DNA of 64,000 nt from Agaribacillus sp965228415 (GCA_965228415.1 OZ245814.1:7688001-7752000), one strand, 5' to 3'. Positions 8,185 through 17,519 are shown, counted from the stretch's first letter. The notes: generated from the sequence alone by a model not told the origin. A program made the numbers and translations.

Positions 8185-9902
8185 GTAATATAGATTACCT
8201 GATACTTTTTGGGACCTTAGCCCTGATCGTTTTTTACGGTTTGTACAAAACCAGGGGCGTAAAAAGTATGGACTCGTATTTACGCGGGGGCAACGACACC
8301 AAGTGGTGGGCCGTTGGGTTATCAATAATGGCGACGCAGGCGAGTGCCATTACCTTTCTTTCCACACCCGGCCAGGCTTATACAGACGGTATGCGCTTTA
8401 TCCAGTTTTATTTTGGATTGCCATTGGCGATGATATTGATATCCATCTTTTTCCTGCCTATTTATTATAAGCTAAAGGTTTATACCGCATACCAATACCT
8501 GGAGACCCGGTTTGATCTCAAAACAAGGATGCTGGCCGCCGTGATTTTTCTAGTGCAACGGGGACTCGCTGCCGGCATTACGATTTATGCGCCGTCGATT
8601 ATTTTATCGACACTGCTGAACTGGGATCTCAGAATTACCAACGTCGTCATAGGTTTAGCCGTGATAATTTATACCGTATCAGGAGGTACCAAAGCTGTTA
8701 CCCAAACGCAGAAACATCAGATGGCCATTATGATGGGTGGGATGGTTGTCGCGGGAATACTGGTCATTACCTCTTTGCCGCAAGGTATTGGTTTCGTAGA
8801 TGCCATGCATGTGGCCGGGAAGATGGGCAAATTAAATGTGGTTAACTTCGACTTCGACCTGAGCGACCGCTACAACTTCTGGTCGGGCATGACCGGGGCC
8901 GTATTTCTTTTTATGTCCTATTTTGGAACCGATCAAAGCCAGGTGCAGCGATACCTTACCGGCAAATCATTGAAAGAAAGCAGACTGGGTTTGATGATGA
9001 ACGGCCTGCTGAAGGTTCCTATGCAATTCATCATTTTGTTTATCGGTGCCATGGTGTTTGTATTTTATCAGTTCAATGCACCACCGATTTTTTTTAACAG
9101 CACGGTAAAAGCACAAATTACACAAACGGATCAGGCCCGGGAGTTTCAGGACCTTGAGCGTGATTATGCTGAAAAGTTTCAGGCAAAGAAGTTGGCGGTT
9201 GAAAAATTGGTGGAAGCCGTTAACAGCGGAGACGAAACCAGGGTAGATGAGACAAAGTCAGTGCTGAATCATTTACAGGAGGAATCGGATCAGATCCGGG
9301 AAAAGGCCAAAGAAGTGATCAGCGCCGGGTTGCCTAATGCGGAAACCAATGATAAAGATTATGTTTTCATGCATTTTGTCATCAACAATTTGCCGGTAGG
9401 TATTATCGGGTTATTGTTTGCTGTCATCTTTTCAGCGGCGATGTCCTCTACATCTTCTGAGCTAAATGCGCTCGGATCTACCACGACGATCGACATATAT
9501 AAAAGAAAGATCAACGGAGGGCAAGGGGATAAACACTACCTGATGTCTTCTAAATTATTTACGCTGGCGTGGGGTGTTATTGCCATCATATTCGCTTCGA
9601 CGCTGTCTCTTTTCGAAAACTTAATTCAGGCGGTAAACCTTATAGGCTCGTTGTTCTACCCAATAGTATTGGGCATATTTGTGGTCGCTTTTTTCTTCAA
9701 ATCCATCCAAAATACCGGCGTGTTTTGGGGCGCCATCATCAGCCAGATCATCATTATTGTTATTCACTATTTGAATGTCATCGAAGCCGCCGGCATATTG
9801 ACGATGGGTTTTTTATGGTACAATGCGCTAGGTTGTTTACTGGTGGTGGTGATTAGTTTTATTATCCATACACTGGTTAATTTAAATAGTAAGACCGGCT
9901 AA
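8181..9902 (+). CDS. Sodium:solute symporter (SSS family)
   Basis: This 573-residue integral membrane protein belongs to the solute:sodium symporter family. Signatures include WWAVGLSIMATQASAITFLS at the start of the conserved core, a segment GGTKAVTQTQ, and the AAMSSTSSELNALGS motif near the end of the core. About 13 membrane helices are likely. An insertion of roughly 90 charged, coiled-coil-like residues lies at about 310-400 between helices, with TQTDQAREFQDLERDYAEKF at its start. The gene overlaps the upstream small protein by 4 nt and is co-transcribed with a secreted PIG-L deacetylase, so the substrate may be a deacetylated or other amino sugar product. A hairpin terminator lies at 10064-10105. 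Confidence 0.92.
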   Translation: MSNIDYLILFGTLALIVFYGLYKTRGVKSMDSYLRGGNDTKWWAVGLSIMATQASAITFLSTPGQAYTDGMRFIQFYFGLPLAMILISIFFLPIYYKLKVYTAYQYLETRFDLKTRMLAAVIFLVQRGLAAGITIYAPSIILSTLLNWDLRITNVVIGLAVIIYTVSGGTKAVTQTQKHQMAIMMGGMVVAGILVITSLPQGIGFVDAMHVAGKMGKLNVVNFDFDLSDRYNFWSGMTGAVFLFMSYFGTDQSQVQRYLTGKSLKESRLGLMMNGLLKVPMQFIILFIGAMVFVFYQFNAPPIFFNSTVKAQITQTDQAREFQDLERDYAEKFQAKKLAVEKLVEAVNSGDETRVDETKSVLNHLQEESDQIREKAKEVISAGLPNAETNDKDYVFMHFVINNLPVGIIGLLFAVIFSAAMSSTSSELNALGSTTTIDIYKRKINGGQGDKHYLMSSKLFTLAWGVIAIIFASTLSLFENLIQAVNLIGSLFYPIVLGIFVVAFFFKSIQNTGVFWGAIISQIIIIVIHYLNVIEAAGILTMGFLWYNALGCLLVVVISFIIHTLVNLNSKTG

Positions 9903-9950
9903 TAGTCCTTTTAGCATGAAAGTGACATCCCGTTTACTGGGCATAATGTA

Positions 9951-10145
9951 AAAAAGCAAACCTGGCTGTAGAGAGAATTAACCATCTTAGCATAACCATT
10001 TTGGGATGATTCCGGTTGCTGGTCGGCATTCAAATGCCTCGTCTCAGTTCCAAAATGATAAAAGGGCGTAGACAGAGTCATACGCCCAGTTATTTCTTTT
10101 TTTTATTTTAGATTCTGCGCCAAAAAAAGCAAACCTGGGTGTAGA
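9951..10145. repeat. Pair of 22-bp direct repeats
   Basis: AAAAAGCAAACCTGGCTGTAGA at 9951-9972 recurs with a single mismatch at 10124-10145, 173 bp downstream and in the same orientation. They flank the terminator of the symporter operon. The stretch 9903-10264 holds no convincing gene. The repeat could be a relic of an interspersed element; nothing else identifies it. Confidence 0.6.
10064..10105 (+). terminator. Rho-independent terminator of the symporter operon
   Basis: GGGCGTA at 10064-10070 pairs with TACGCCC at 10081-10087 around a 10-nt loop. The stem is followed by a T-rich stretch with eight consecutive T at 10097-10104. It is on the strand of the operon and 160 bp past the symporter stop. 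Confidence 0.65.
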
Positions 10146-10264
10146 ATTTTCTACATCCATATATCTGTTCTGAAAACCAAACGAAGCATATGTATGCTGG
10201 CTAACCTGTAAGCTCGCCGTGTAATGGTCAAGCAAGGTAACCAATTGTTAATAACCCCACCGCC

Positions 10265-10308
10265 GTAACAATTGTTACGCTTTTCCGCAAGAACCTTAAC
10301 TACTTTTG
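10265..10308 (+). promoter_or_regulatory. Promoter of the SulP gene with 14-bp palindromic operator
   Basis: The palindrome GTAACAATTGTTAC lies at 10265-10278 and extends by one further pair to 10264-10279. Exactly 22 bp later comes TACTTTTG at 10301-10308. If transcription begins just after the box, the palindrome is centred near -41, the classic place for an activator of the Crp/Fnr type, and its form GTA-N8-TAC fits such proteins. The same palindrome with the same spacing precedes the persulfide dioxygenase gene. No Crp/Fnr gene is in the window. A looser AT-rich copy may lie at 10237-10255. Confidence 0.75.
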
Positions 10309-10343
10309 CATTATCCTGCAATAATATAATAAATTTATGGCCA

Positions 10344-12074
10344 ATGATGATTTTGAAAAAATACATTCCCTTATTGAGCTGGTTGCCGGATTATAACCGG
10401 GCCTATCTGAAGGGAGATATTTCAGCTGGCTTAACCGTCGGTGTCATGTTGATCCCGCAGGGAATGGCTTATGCCATGTTAGCAGGATTACCGCCCATAT
10501 ACGGTTTATATGCTTCCACCGTTCCCCTGGTATTATATGCCATTTTTGGGACGTCCCGGCAATTGGCGGTGGGACCCGTAGCCATGGTGGCGCTGCTGAT
10601 TGCAACAGGCGTGGGGCATTTGGCGGAACCCGGTACGGAGCAGTTCATTATGCTGGCAGTACTACTGGCACTGATGGTGGGAATGATGCAATTTTTACTG
10701 GGCGTATTCCGGCTTGGGTTTTTGGTGAATTTTTTATCCCACCCGGTCATTAGTGGGTTTACCTCAGCGGCAGCCCTGATTATTGGGTTGAGTCAACTAA
10801 AGCATTTGCTTGGATTGAGCATTCCCAGAAGTAACTATATTCACGAGATCCTGATCAATGCGATCACTGATTTTGATCAGATTCACGTGCCGACTTTGTT
10901 GCTGGGCGTTGGAGGAATTACCACTATTTTAATCATGAAGAAGTTTAGCAAGTCCATACCGGGACCGCTGGTGGCGGTGATTTTAGGTGTGCTGGTGGTT
11001 TCATGGTTTGGCCTGGATGCGCAGGGAATGAAGATAGTCGGAGAGGTCCCCCATGGATTACCCGCCTTTTCCTTGCCGGTCATAGATGGCGCTCACATAA
11101 AAGACCTGTTTCCCATAGCCCTGACCATTGCCCTGGTAGGGTTCATGGAATCCATAGCGGTGGCCAAAGCCATTCAGGCCAAGCACAAAGATTATGATGT
11201 AGACCCAAATCAGGAGTTGATAGGATTGGGATTGGCGAACATCGGCGGCGCTTTTTTTAAAGCTTTTCCCACAACCGGAGGATTTTCCAGGACCGCCGTA
11301 AATGATCAGGCCGGTGCAAAAACGGGTATGGCCGCTATCATAAGCGCGGTCTTGATCATATTGACACTCTTATTTTTGACCCCGTTATTTTATTACCTGC
11401 CGAATGCTATACTGGCCTCGGTTATTATGGTGGCGGTATTTGGTCTGATCGACTTCAGGGAAGCAGTCTACCTTTGGAAAACCGACAGAAGGGATTTTTT
11501 GATGCTGGTGGCAACCTTTGTGGCTACCTTGACCTTTGGCATCGAACAGGGGATCGGTGTAGGCGTTGTGCTGTCATTGGCAATGGTGATTTATCGCAGC
11601 GCCTATCCACATGTGGCTGTTTTGGGTAAAATGCCGGGCATGGCCGTTTACAGAAATATCAACAGGTTTCCACAGGTCAAAGAAAGAGACGATATATTAA
11701 TTGTCAGATTTGATGCGGAGTTATTTTTTGCCAATACCGGCTATCTGATGGATATATTGGAACGGCTGATCATGGCCAAGAAGGACCTTAAACTTATCAT
11801 TTTAAATGCAAATGCCATCAACAGCCTGGATTCCAGCGCCACCCATGTCCTAAGTGATTTTGTTACTGAGTTAAGAGCCGATGGCATTGACTTTTATATG
11901 TCTGGGGTCAAAGGGCCCGTCAGAGATATCATGACAAAAAACGGATTGATGGAGCAGATCGGTAAGGATCATTTCTTTATGTATGTGGAGGAAGCCGTGG
12001 CCTATTTCGACGGTCTGAACAGCGATCGCGAAGTGCAGGCCTCTACCCATGCCACACAAACCAACCTCGATTGA
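10344..12074 (+). CDS. SulP-family inorganic anion permease with STAS domain
   Basis: SulP proteins carry sulfate, bicarbonate or related anions across the inner membrane. The protein has the conserved start YLKGDISAGLTVGVMLIPQGMAYAMLAGLPPIYGLYAS, a multi-span core with GGFSRTAVN, and a C-terminal STAS domain from about residue 455, including SLDSSATHVLSDF. The frame is open back to 10272, but that would place the N-terminus within the palindrome and promoter; the ATG at 10344 (MMILKKYIP) gives a 576-residue protein and is preferred. The shared operator with the persulfide dioxygenase gene points to a sulfur anion such as sulfate, sulfite or thiosulfate; the direction of transport is not known. 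Confidence 0.92.
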   Translation: MMILKKYIPLLSWLPDYNRAYLKGDISAGLTVGVMLIPQGMAYAMLAGLPPIYGLYASTVPLVLYAIFGTSRQLAVGPVAMVALLIATGVGHLAEPGTEQFIMLAVLLALMVGMMQFLLGVFRLGFLVNFLSHPVISGFTSAAALIIGLSQLKHLLGLSIPRSNYIHEILINAITDFDQIHVPTLLLGVGGITTILIMKKFSKSIPGPLVAVILGVLVVSWFGLDAQGMKIVGEVPHGLPAFSLPVIDGAHIKDLFPIALTIALVGFMESIAVAKAIQAKHKDYDVDPNQELIGLGLANIGGAFFKAFPTTGGFSRTAVNDQAGAKTGMAAIISAVLIILTLLFLTPLFYYLPNAILASVIMVAVFGLIDFREAVYLWKTDRRDFLMLVATFVATLTFGIEQGIGVGVVLSLAMVIYRSAYPHVAVLGKMPGMAVYRNINRFPQVKERDDILIVRFDAELFFANTGYLMDILERLIMAKKDLKLIILNANAINSLDSSATHVLSDFVTELRADGIDFYMSGVKGPVRDIMTKNGLMEQIGKDHFFMYVEEAVAYFDGLNSDREVQASTHATQTNLD

Positions 12075-12585
12075 ATAATCTGATTAAATTCCTTGATCTC
12101 TTCCCAAGAAGCTGGCTTTAACTTTCATCATTTATATTTCCATTCATCAGACTTTGAAACTACACCTGATACCAACCCAGATGTCGTAAACTGAACCTTT
12201 TGTAATGTCACAATTTCTTTAATAGAAAGATGATTTCTAATTTTCTTTTATAAAAAGGTCAGTATAAAAGCAGTGCAAGCCCTCTTCATATCGATTTATG
12301 TTGGTATAAAGCGTTCTCGGGCGGATAAGGGCAATTTTTTTGATGGTTAAAGCAGAAAGATTCAGGATTTTGCCTGCGATTGACAGGGTGTATTAAAATT
12401 TAAGTGCCATCACCTGACAAGGCCTGAAACCCCAATATCAAAATCAACCGTTTTTTTGATGAGGAAAAAATGGTTATATTGACTTCGGCAATGGAAAATA
12501 GGTGGTAATTATACCAAATGACTGGTGGATATTATCAAATCAAGCTAGTGGGTTGTAGTTTGAATAAACACCTAATTATTTTTAT
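12075..12585. other. Intergenic region without visible gene
   Basis: The 511 bp between the SulP gene and the peroxidase operon are AT-rich. No frame with good coding signs, no strong hairpin with a T tract, and no copy of the GTAACAATTGTTAC palindrome was seen. A near-match to the promoter box, TAGTTTG, lies at 12557-12563, about 23 bp before the ATG of the next gene. Confidence 0.5.
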
Positions 12586-13815
12586 ATGAAACTAGCGCCC
12601 AACCCTTACAATTTAATAGTAGCTATTAAGGCGGGGAAAATGCAAGCGTTGAAAACCGTGCTTGCCAACATACAGGCCGACCTGGAAAATAATTCTATCT
12701 TTCCTTTTGAAAAGATTAAAAGTATTCATTTCGCCCGTTTTGTTATATTACCTCAACCCAAAGGAAGCGCCCAATATCCTGACTATCTGGCATTTGCCAC
12801 CAATTATGACGGAGATCTGGACAGCCATTTATTGGAAATTATCCGGTGCCCCGAGGCAGCTATTGATCAAATATTCGATTGCTGTGAAGGCTACATACAT
12901 GACAATGAACAGGCACAATTACAATGGTTTAAGGAGAATGCCCGGCTGAAGGCCTATTACTACCGGGGTACCTGGGGGCGTAAGGCGACCCGGATCACGT
13001 ATGAAGAAGCATCCAGAAAGGTGGCCGAGGACCATATTGATAGCCTGGCTGGGAAGGACCTCTCTGCAAAAGCGCTCAGGCAAAGTATAGTCCAAAATGC
13101 GAAAGCAACAGGTTTTTTTAATGCCTATAACGATTTTCGCCCCCCTAAACCGGACTGGTGGCTATTACCGTTGGCGATTCCCATCCTCCTGGTGGTCGCT
13201 ATTGTTTGTGTTATTCCACTGTTGATACTTGAAATGTCAGATGATAAAAGGCAACATAGCCAAAAGTCCAGTGGATCGGACCAAACCAAGCGCTTTACTG
13301 AAATGGAGGATAGAATTGTTCAAAATCAACTGACCCACCTGGTAGAGATCAAGCCGGGATGGTTCCGACTGATGATACTTAAATTAGTGCTTAATGGCAT
13401 TGCCTATCTGGCCAAAGTCATTTTCAATGGAGGTAAGCTGGGAGGGATACCTACCATCCATTATGCCCGTTGGATCATCATCGACAAAGGAAGGCGACTG
13501 TTGTTTTTCAGTAATTTTGATGGCAGTTGGGAACGCTATTTAGGAGATTTCGTAGACAAGGCAGCATTGGGTTTGACCGCAGTGTGGAGCAATACAAAAG
13601 GATTTCCAAAAACGCGGCTGTTGATGCTTAAAGGAGCGAAGGATGAACAGCGCTTTAAATCGTGGGCCAGGGCCAAACAGGTTTATACCAACGTATGGTA
13701 CAGCGCCTACCGTGATCTGACAGTGACCAACATTGCAAACAATGGTCAACTGCAAAAAGGGCTCACCGGTGAGCTTAACAAGGAAGAAATAGAAAATTGG
13801 TTATTAGGTTACTAA
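12586..13815 (+). CDS. Two-lobed membrane-anchored protein of the DyP peroxidase operon
   Basis: I do not recognise a named family. The 409-residue protein has two globular halves separated by a membrane helix at about 191-216. The halves look related: IHFARFVILPQP...FATNYDGDLDSHL (47-83) in the first and IHYARWIIID...FFSNFDGSWERYL (291-319) in the second. This duplication of a ferredoxin-like lobe recalls the two-lobed build of DyP peroxidases, though the heme motif GxxDG is missing. It lies 4 bp before a DyP-type peroxidase gene, so the two are certainly co-transcribed. It may anchor or assist the peroxidase, which is inference. Confidence 0.75.
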   Translation: MKLAPNPYNLIVAIKAGKMQALKTVLANIQADLENNSIFPFEKIKSIHFARFVILPQPKGSAQYPDYLAFATNYDGDLDSHLLEIIRCPEAAIDQIFDCCEGYIHDNEQAQLQWFKENARLKAYYYRGTWGRKATRITYEEASRKVAEDHIDSLAGKDLSAKALRQSIVQNAKATGFFNAYNDFRPPKPDWWLLPLAIPILLVVAIVCVIPLLILEMSDDKRQHSQKSSGSDQTKRFTEMEDRIVQNQLTHLVEIKPGWFRLMILKLVLNGIAYLAKVIFNGGKLGGIPTIHYARWIIIDKGRRLLFFSNFDGSWERYLGDFVDKAALGLTAVWSNTKGFPKTRLLMLKGAKDEQRFKSWARAKQVYTNVWYSAYRDLTVTNIANNGQLQKGLTGELNKEEIENWLLGY

Positions 13816-13819
13816 AGTC

Positions 13820-15214
13820 ATGAAAGCCATTGATCGAAAAGACATTCAGGGCATGCTTATCTACGGATATGGCCGTTTATCTGCAGCTTGCTATTTATTT
13901 TTAAGCCTCGAAGACATATCAGCATTCAGACGGTGGCTGAAAGCCACCACCTTTCAAAACGGGGTTTCATCACCTGGCGAACCAAGTATGAACATCGCTT
14001 TTACCGCCGATGGCCTTCGGAAGTTAGGTTTGACTGTCGATGAAGACCATGGATTTTCAAGGGCATTTACCGAAGGCATGGACACTGACCACCGGAATAG
14101 GATATTAGGGGATTATGGCACCAATGCAAGTACTAAATGGGTGTGGGGTCATAGAAACCACCAGGAATTACATGGCGTGTTGATGCTGTTTGCCCGGGAT
14201 AAAGCGGCGCTTGAACAGTTTTATGGAGAAGTGGCCTCGAAATTTCCTGAAAACGGCATCAGGGAGGTTATAACAAGAATTGAAAGCTTCTCCCTGGGAG
14301 GTAAGGAGCATTTTGGGTTCAAAGATGGTGTAAACCAGCCGGTAATGAAAGGGTTGGGTTGGGACTCTGAGGAGCAGAATTTTGTCAATCCTGGAGAGTT
14401 TATCTTAGGATACCCAAACAACTATGATAAGCAGCCTCATAGCCCGTTTTTGCAAAATGGGCAGTTTAATTTTGGATGCAACGGCAGCTATATGGTCTTC
14501 AGGCAGTTGGAACAGGATGTTCCCTTGTTTTGGAAGACCCTCTGCAATTATTTTGGGGGTATTGAGAAGGGGAAAAAAGAGGCGGTTATCCTGGCCTCAA
14601 AGATGGTGGGTAGGTGGCCCAATGGAAATCCATTGACCAGGTCAGCTACCGAAAAAATAGCTAAAAGGGATCTCAATAACTTCAGCTTTTATCAGGACGA
14701 CAGACTCGGTATGCAGTGCCCCTTTGGATCACATATCAGAAGGACGAACCCAAGAGATAGCCTAAGTGAGGGTGGGAAAAAGAAGGAATTGGACGAAGCT
14801 TCCAGGGTGGCCAATAACCATCGGATATTAAGGAGAGGACGACCCTATGGAATACCACTGGCAGAAAATGCAGATATCGAGGCCATGCTGAATGCATTGG
14901 ATTTACCACCAACCGGTTCCAGAGGGCTGAACTTCATTTGTTTCAATACCGATATCGACCGCCAATTTGAATTTGTACAACATACATGGGCTAATAATAG
15001 AAAGTTCCATAACCTGTACAACGATGTAGACCCGATTGTCGGCGTACAAAGATCAGTGGCGGACAAAAGCCAGATTGGCCACACCCAATTTGAGGCGCAG
15101 GCCAGCCCTGTCAGGAAAAGGTATCGGGACTTGCCTCCCTTTGTGAGCGTAAAGGGAGGGAACTATTTTTTTATGCCGGGTTTAACGGCCATTGATTTTT
15201 TATCAAAAGAATAA
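13820..15214 (+). CDS. DyP-type (dye-decolorizing) heme peroxidase
   Basis: The 464-residue protein has the DyP signature GFKDGVNQP with the catalytic Asp at residue 169, and GSHIRRTNPRD at 304-314 with the distal Arg region. A later segment, NNHRILRRGRPYG (332-344), probably gives the proximal heme histidine, His334. It is of the longer DyP type. No signal peptide or Tat motif is present, so the enzyme should be cytoplasmic unless held by its partners. Flanking co-operon genes encode a two-lobed membrane protein and a multi-span protein. DyP enzymes reduce hydrogen peroxide and oxidise varied organic donors; the natural substrate is not known. Confidence 0.93.
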   Translation: MKAIDRKDIQGMLIYGYGRLSAACYLFLSLEDISAFRRWLKATTFQNGVSSPGEPSMNIAFTADGLRKLGLTVDEDHGFSRAFTEGMDTDHRNRILGDYGTNASTKWVWGHRNHQELHGVLMLFARDKAALEQFYGEVASKFPENGIREVITRIESFSLGGKEHFGFKDGVNQPVMKGLGWDSEEQNFVNPGEFILGYPNNYDKQPHSPFLQNGQFNFGCNGSYMVFRQLEQDVPLFWKTLCNYFGGIEKGKKEAVILASKMVGRWPNGNPLTRSATEKIAKRDLNNFSFYQDDRLGMQCPFGSHIRRTNPRDSLSEGGKKKELDEASRVANNHRILRRGRPYGIPLAENADIEAMLNALDLPPTGSRGLNFICFNTDIDRQFEFVQHTWANNRKFHNLYNDVDPIVGVQRSVADKSQIGHTQFEAQASPVRKRYRDLPPFVSVKGGNYFFMPGLTAIDFLSKE

Positions 15215-15234
15215 TCAACCAAAAACCCAATAAA

Positions 15235-15843
15235 ATGCATCAAAACCTAAATTTCAAAACCGATATCGTGCCATTTTTAATAGCAACCATCGGGGAGTTC
15301 ATAGCACTTCACTATTGGTTGACATACATGGACCTTGGAAATTTGTTGTTGGCAAACCTGCTGTTGTGGGTGGGGTTTGGCATCGAGCGTGGCAGTGTAG
15401 CTGTGTGGGTGAAAAAGGTATACCGACCTAAAGAAGGGATCACGGGTACTAATGTACCTGTCTGGCAACAAATTTTGGGTTGGGGTTTTATCACCTTTAC
15501 CGAAATCCTGATTTGGATTGTTTGGTATTATTCGATAGACCGGCTGGGATATATGGGGTCCACAGCGATTTTATATGTTTTAATGCTCATCCAACATAGT
15601 GCTGAATTAGGATTGGTGAAGCGGAAAAACATTTTCAGCCATACCCTGGACCTTAAAACCCATTTTTTTACGCTTATGGAAGTGTTAGGGGCGGTAGGAT
15701 GGATTTATTACCACCAGCAGGGGGATAATCATTGGGCCATGTTATGTTTGCTGATGGGGCTTTCTATCGAACACATCATTGAAGGAAGCTCCTTGAAACC
15801 GGAAAATGTTGAAAGGGTTAGTCCGCCTCCGAGTGCTCCGTAA
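15235..15843 (+). CDS. Multi-span membrane protein of the DyP operon
   Basis: The 202-residue protein lies 20 bp after the peroxidase stop codon. It has about five or six hydrophobic helices and an acidic, proline-rich tail (SPPPSAP). Several membrane-embedded His, Trp and Tyr residues (for example ALHYW, LIQHSAELG, IYYHQQGDNHW, LSIEHIIEG) could bind heme or quinone, but no standard motif is seen. The family is not recognised. Conserved linkage to the peroxidase would point to electron transfer or membrane recruitment. The ATG at 15235 is the first in frame. Confidence 0.75.
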   Translation: MHQNLNFKTDIVPFLIATIGEFIALHYWLTYMDLGNLLLANLLLWVGFGIERGSVAVWVKKVYRPKEGITGTNVPVWQQILGWGFITFTEILIWIVWYYSIDRLGYMGSTAILYVLMLIQHSAELGLVKRKNIFSHTLDLKTHFFTLMEVLGAVGWIYYHQQGDNHWAMLCLLMGLSIEHIIEGSSLKPENVERVSPPPSAP

Positions 15844-16024
15844 TGGGGGTTTGTCTGGCTATGATGATCCTGATTCATAAAATGGGTTTTGGGACAAATA
15901 TTAAACCCTTCTTCTAATTTTAACCTGCTGAACATTCTATTATCTTACTTTCCTGATATTCCCTTCCATCACCGTTCCGCTTCAAGCCAAACCCGACTAA
16001 AACTGATCCAGGTCATTCTTTTCA

Positions 16025-16068
16025 GTAACAATTGTTACCAATACCAAAGACAAAGGCTACTATCTTTG
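16025..16068 (+). promoter_or_regulatory. Promoter of the persulfide dioxygenase gene with the same 14-bp palindrome
   Basis: GTAACAATTGTTAC at 16025-16038 is followed after exactly 22 bp by TATCTTTG at 16061-16068. The match in both sequence and spacing with the SulP promoter (10265-10308) is strong evidence for a shared regulator acting from about -41. The ATG at 16107 lies about 38 bp past the box. Confidence 0.8.
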
Positions 16069-16106
16069 ATTTAAACGATGAAGCACAAAAATTAAATGAC
16101 ATAGCC

Positions 16107-17519
16107 ATGAAAGTAGAACAAATTTATACAGGATGTCTGGCAGAAGCCGCCTATTACATTGAATCTGACGGAGAAGCTGCCATTATCGATCCATTAAGAG
16201 AAACAGCTCCTTATATTGAAAGAGCGATGGAGGATGGTGCAAAAATTAAATACGTACTGGAAACTCATTTTCATGCTGATTTTGTTTCCGGACATTTGGA
16301 TTTGGCCCGGAAAACCGGTGCAAAAATTGTCTATGGCCCAACTGCTCAGCCAAATTTTGATGCCTATATTGCCAGTGATGAAGAAATACTGAGTTTAGGC
16401 AAAGTAAAGATCAAAGTGTTGCACACACCCGGGCACACCATGGAATCATCGACCTTTTTGTTAATAGATGAAAACGGTAAAAATCATGCCTTATTTACCG
16501 GAGATACCCTTTTTATCGGGGATGTCGGAAGACCGGATCTGGCGGTGAAAACAGACCTTAGCGTGGAAGATCTGGCAACCCACCTTTATGACTCATTGAG
16601 AAATAAAATTATGCCGCTGGAAGATGATTTGATCGTTTACCCGGGCCACGGGGCAGGCTCTGCGTGTGGAAAAATGATGAGTAGTGAAACAACGGATACT
16701 TTGGGAAATCAGAAAAAATTTAATTATGCCCTGAGGGCGGATATGAGCTGTGAAGAATTTGTTGAAGAAGTGACCAGTGGATTGGCTGCTCCGCCGCAGT
16801 ACTTTCCAAAAAATGTAGTATTAAACAAGATGGGATACGAGAGCCTCGATGATGTTTTGAAGCAGGGAGTGGTAGCGCTGGAGGTAGATGAATTTGAAGA
16901 GATGGCCAACAGAAATCAGGCTCTCATTTTGGATACCAGGCCCAAAGAGGTATTTCCCAAGGGTTTTATCCCGGGATCTGTTTTCATCGGTATAGACGAA
17001 AGCTTCGCTCCGTGGGTAGGAGCATTGATCACAGACCTCAATCACCCCATTTTGTTTTTGGCCGACGAGGGAAGAGAAGAAGAGGTGGTAACTCGCCTGG
17101 CCAGGGTTGGATATGATAACACCCTGGGCTATCTTAAGGGCGGCTTCGAAGCCTGGAAAAAAGCAGGCAAGGCCACAGACACCATCCCGCAGCTATCGGC
17201 GGCTGACTTTGCAAAGTTGTTTAAAAAAGATGAGGGCATTCATGTGTTGGATGTGCGAAAAAATAGCGAATATAATGCCGAACATATTAAAGGGATCAGT
17301 AACTTTCCGTTGGACTTTATCAACAAAAACATGGCGAAGTTGGACAAGAAAAAACACTATTTCGTTCATTGCGCAGGCGGATACCGATCAATGATTATGG
17401 CTTCCATACTCCGGTCCCGTGGCTTTAATCAGCTGATAGATATCCAGGGGGGCTACAAGGCCCTGGCAGAGACCGACCTGCCCAGGACGGAATATCACGA
17501 GCCGACAACCATGCTTTAA
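16107..17519 (+). CDS. Persulfide dioxygenase (ETHE1-like) fused to two rhodanese domains
   Basis: The metallo-beta-lactamase domain (1 to about 230) has the persulfide dioxygenase pattern: HFHAD at 54-58, H110 in HTPGH, D133 in FTGDT, and YPGH ending at 181; the iron ligands are expected at H54, H110 and D133. The first rhodanese domain, about 265-352, has no cysteine at the active loop (FLADEGRE) and is probably inactive. The second, about 370-460, has a full loop, Cys422-AGGYR. The enzyme oxidises glutathione-type persulfide to sulfite; the rhodanese handles persulfide or thiosulfate. The upstream frame reaches 16032, but the ATG at 16107 follows the promoter and gives the usual start MKVEQIYTG. 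Confidence 0.94.
   Translation: MKVEQIYTGCLAEAAYYIESDGEAAIIDPLRETAPYIERAMEDGAKIKYVLETHFHADFVSGHLDLARKTGAKIVYGPTAQPNFDAYIASDEEILSLGKVKIKVLHTPGHTMESSTFLLIDENGKNHALFTGDTLFIGDVGRPDLAVKTDLSVEDLATHLYDSLRNKIMPLEDDLIVYPGHGAGSACGKMMSSETTDTLGNQKKFNYALRADMSCEEFVEEVTSGLAAPPQYFPKNVVLNKMGYESLDDVLKQGVVALEVDEFEEMANRNQALILDTRPKEVFPKGFIPGSVFIGIDESFAPWVGALITDLNHPILFLADEGREEEVVTRLARVGYDNTLGYLKGGFEAWKKAGKATDTIPQLSAADFAKLFKKDEGIHVLDVRKNSEYNAEHIKGISNFPLDFINKNMAKLDKKKHYFVHCAGGYRSMIMASILRSRGFNQLIDIQGGYKALAETDLPRTEYHEPTTML

Noticed and set aside
10237..10255. Second, looser copy of the palindrome before SulP
   Set aside because: It has an inserted base and mismatches relative to GTAACAATTGTTAC, so it is not counted as a site.
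10272..10343. N-terminal extension of the SulP frame
   Set aside because: It would begin within the palindrome and run through the promoter box; the ATG at 10344 is downstream of both.
16032..16106. Upstream ATG extension of the persulfide dioxygenase frame
   Set aside because: It would start inside the palindromic operator and before the promoter box; ATG 16107 gives the family N-terminus.
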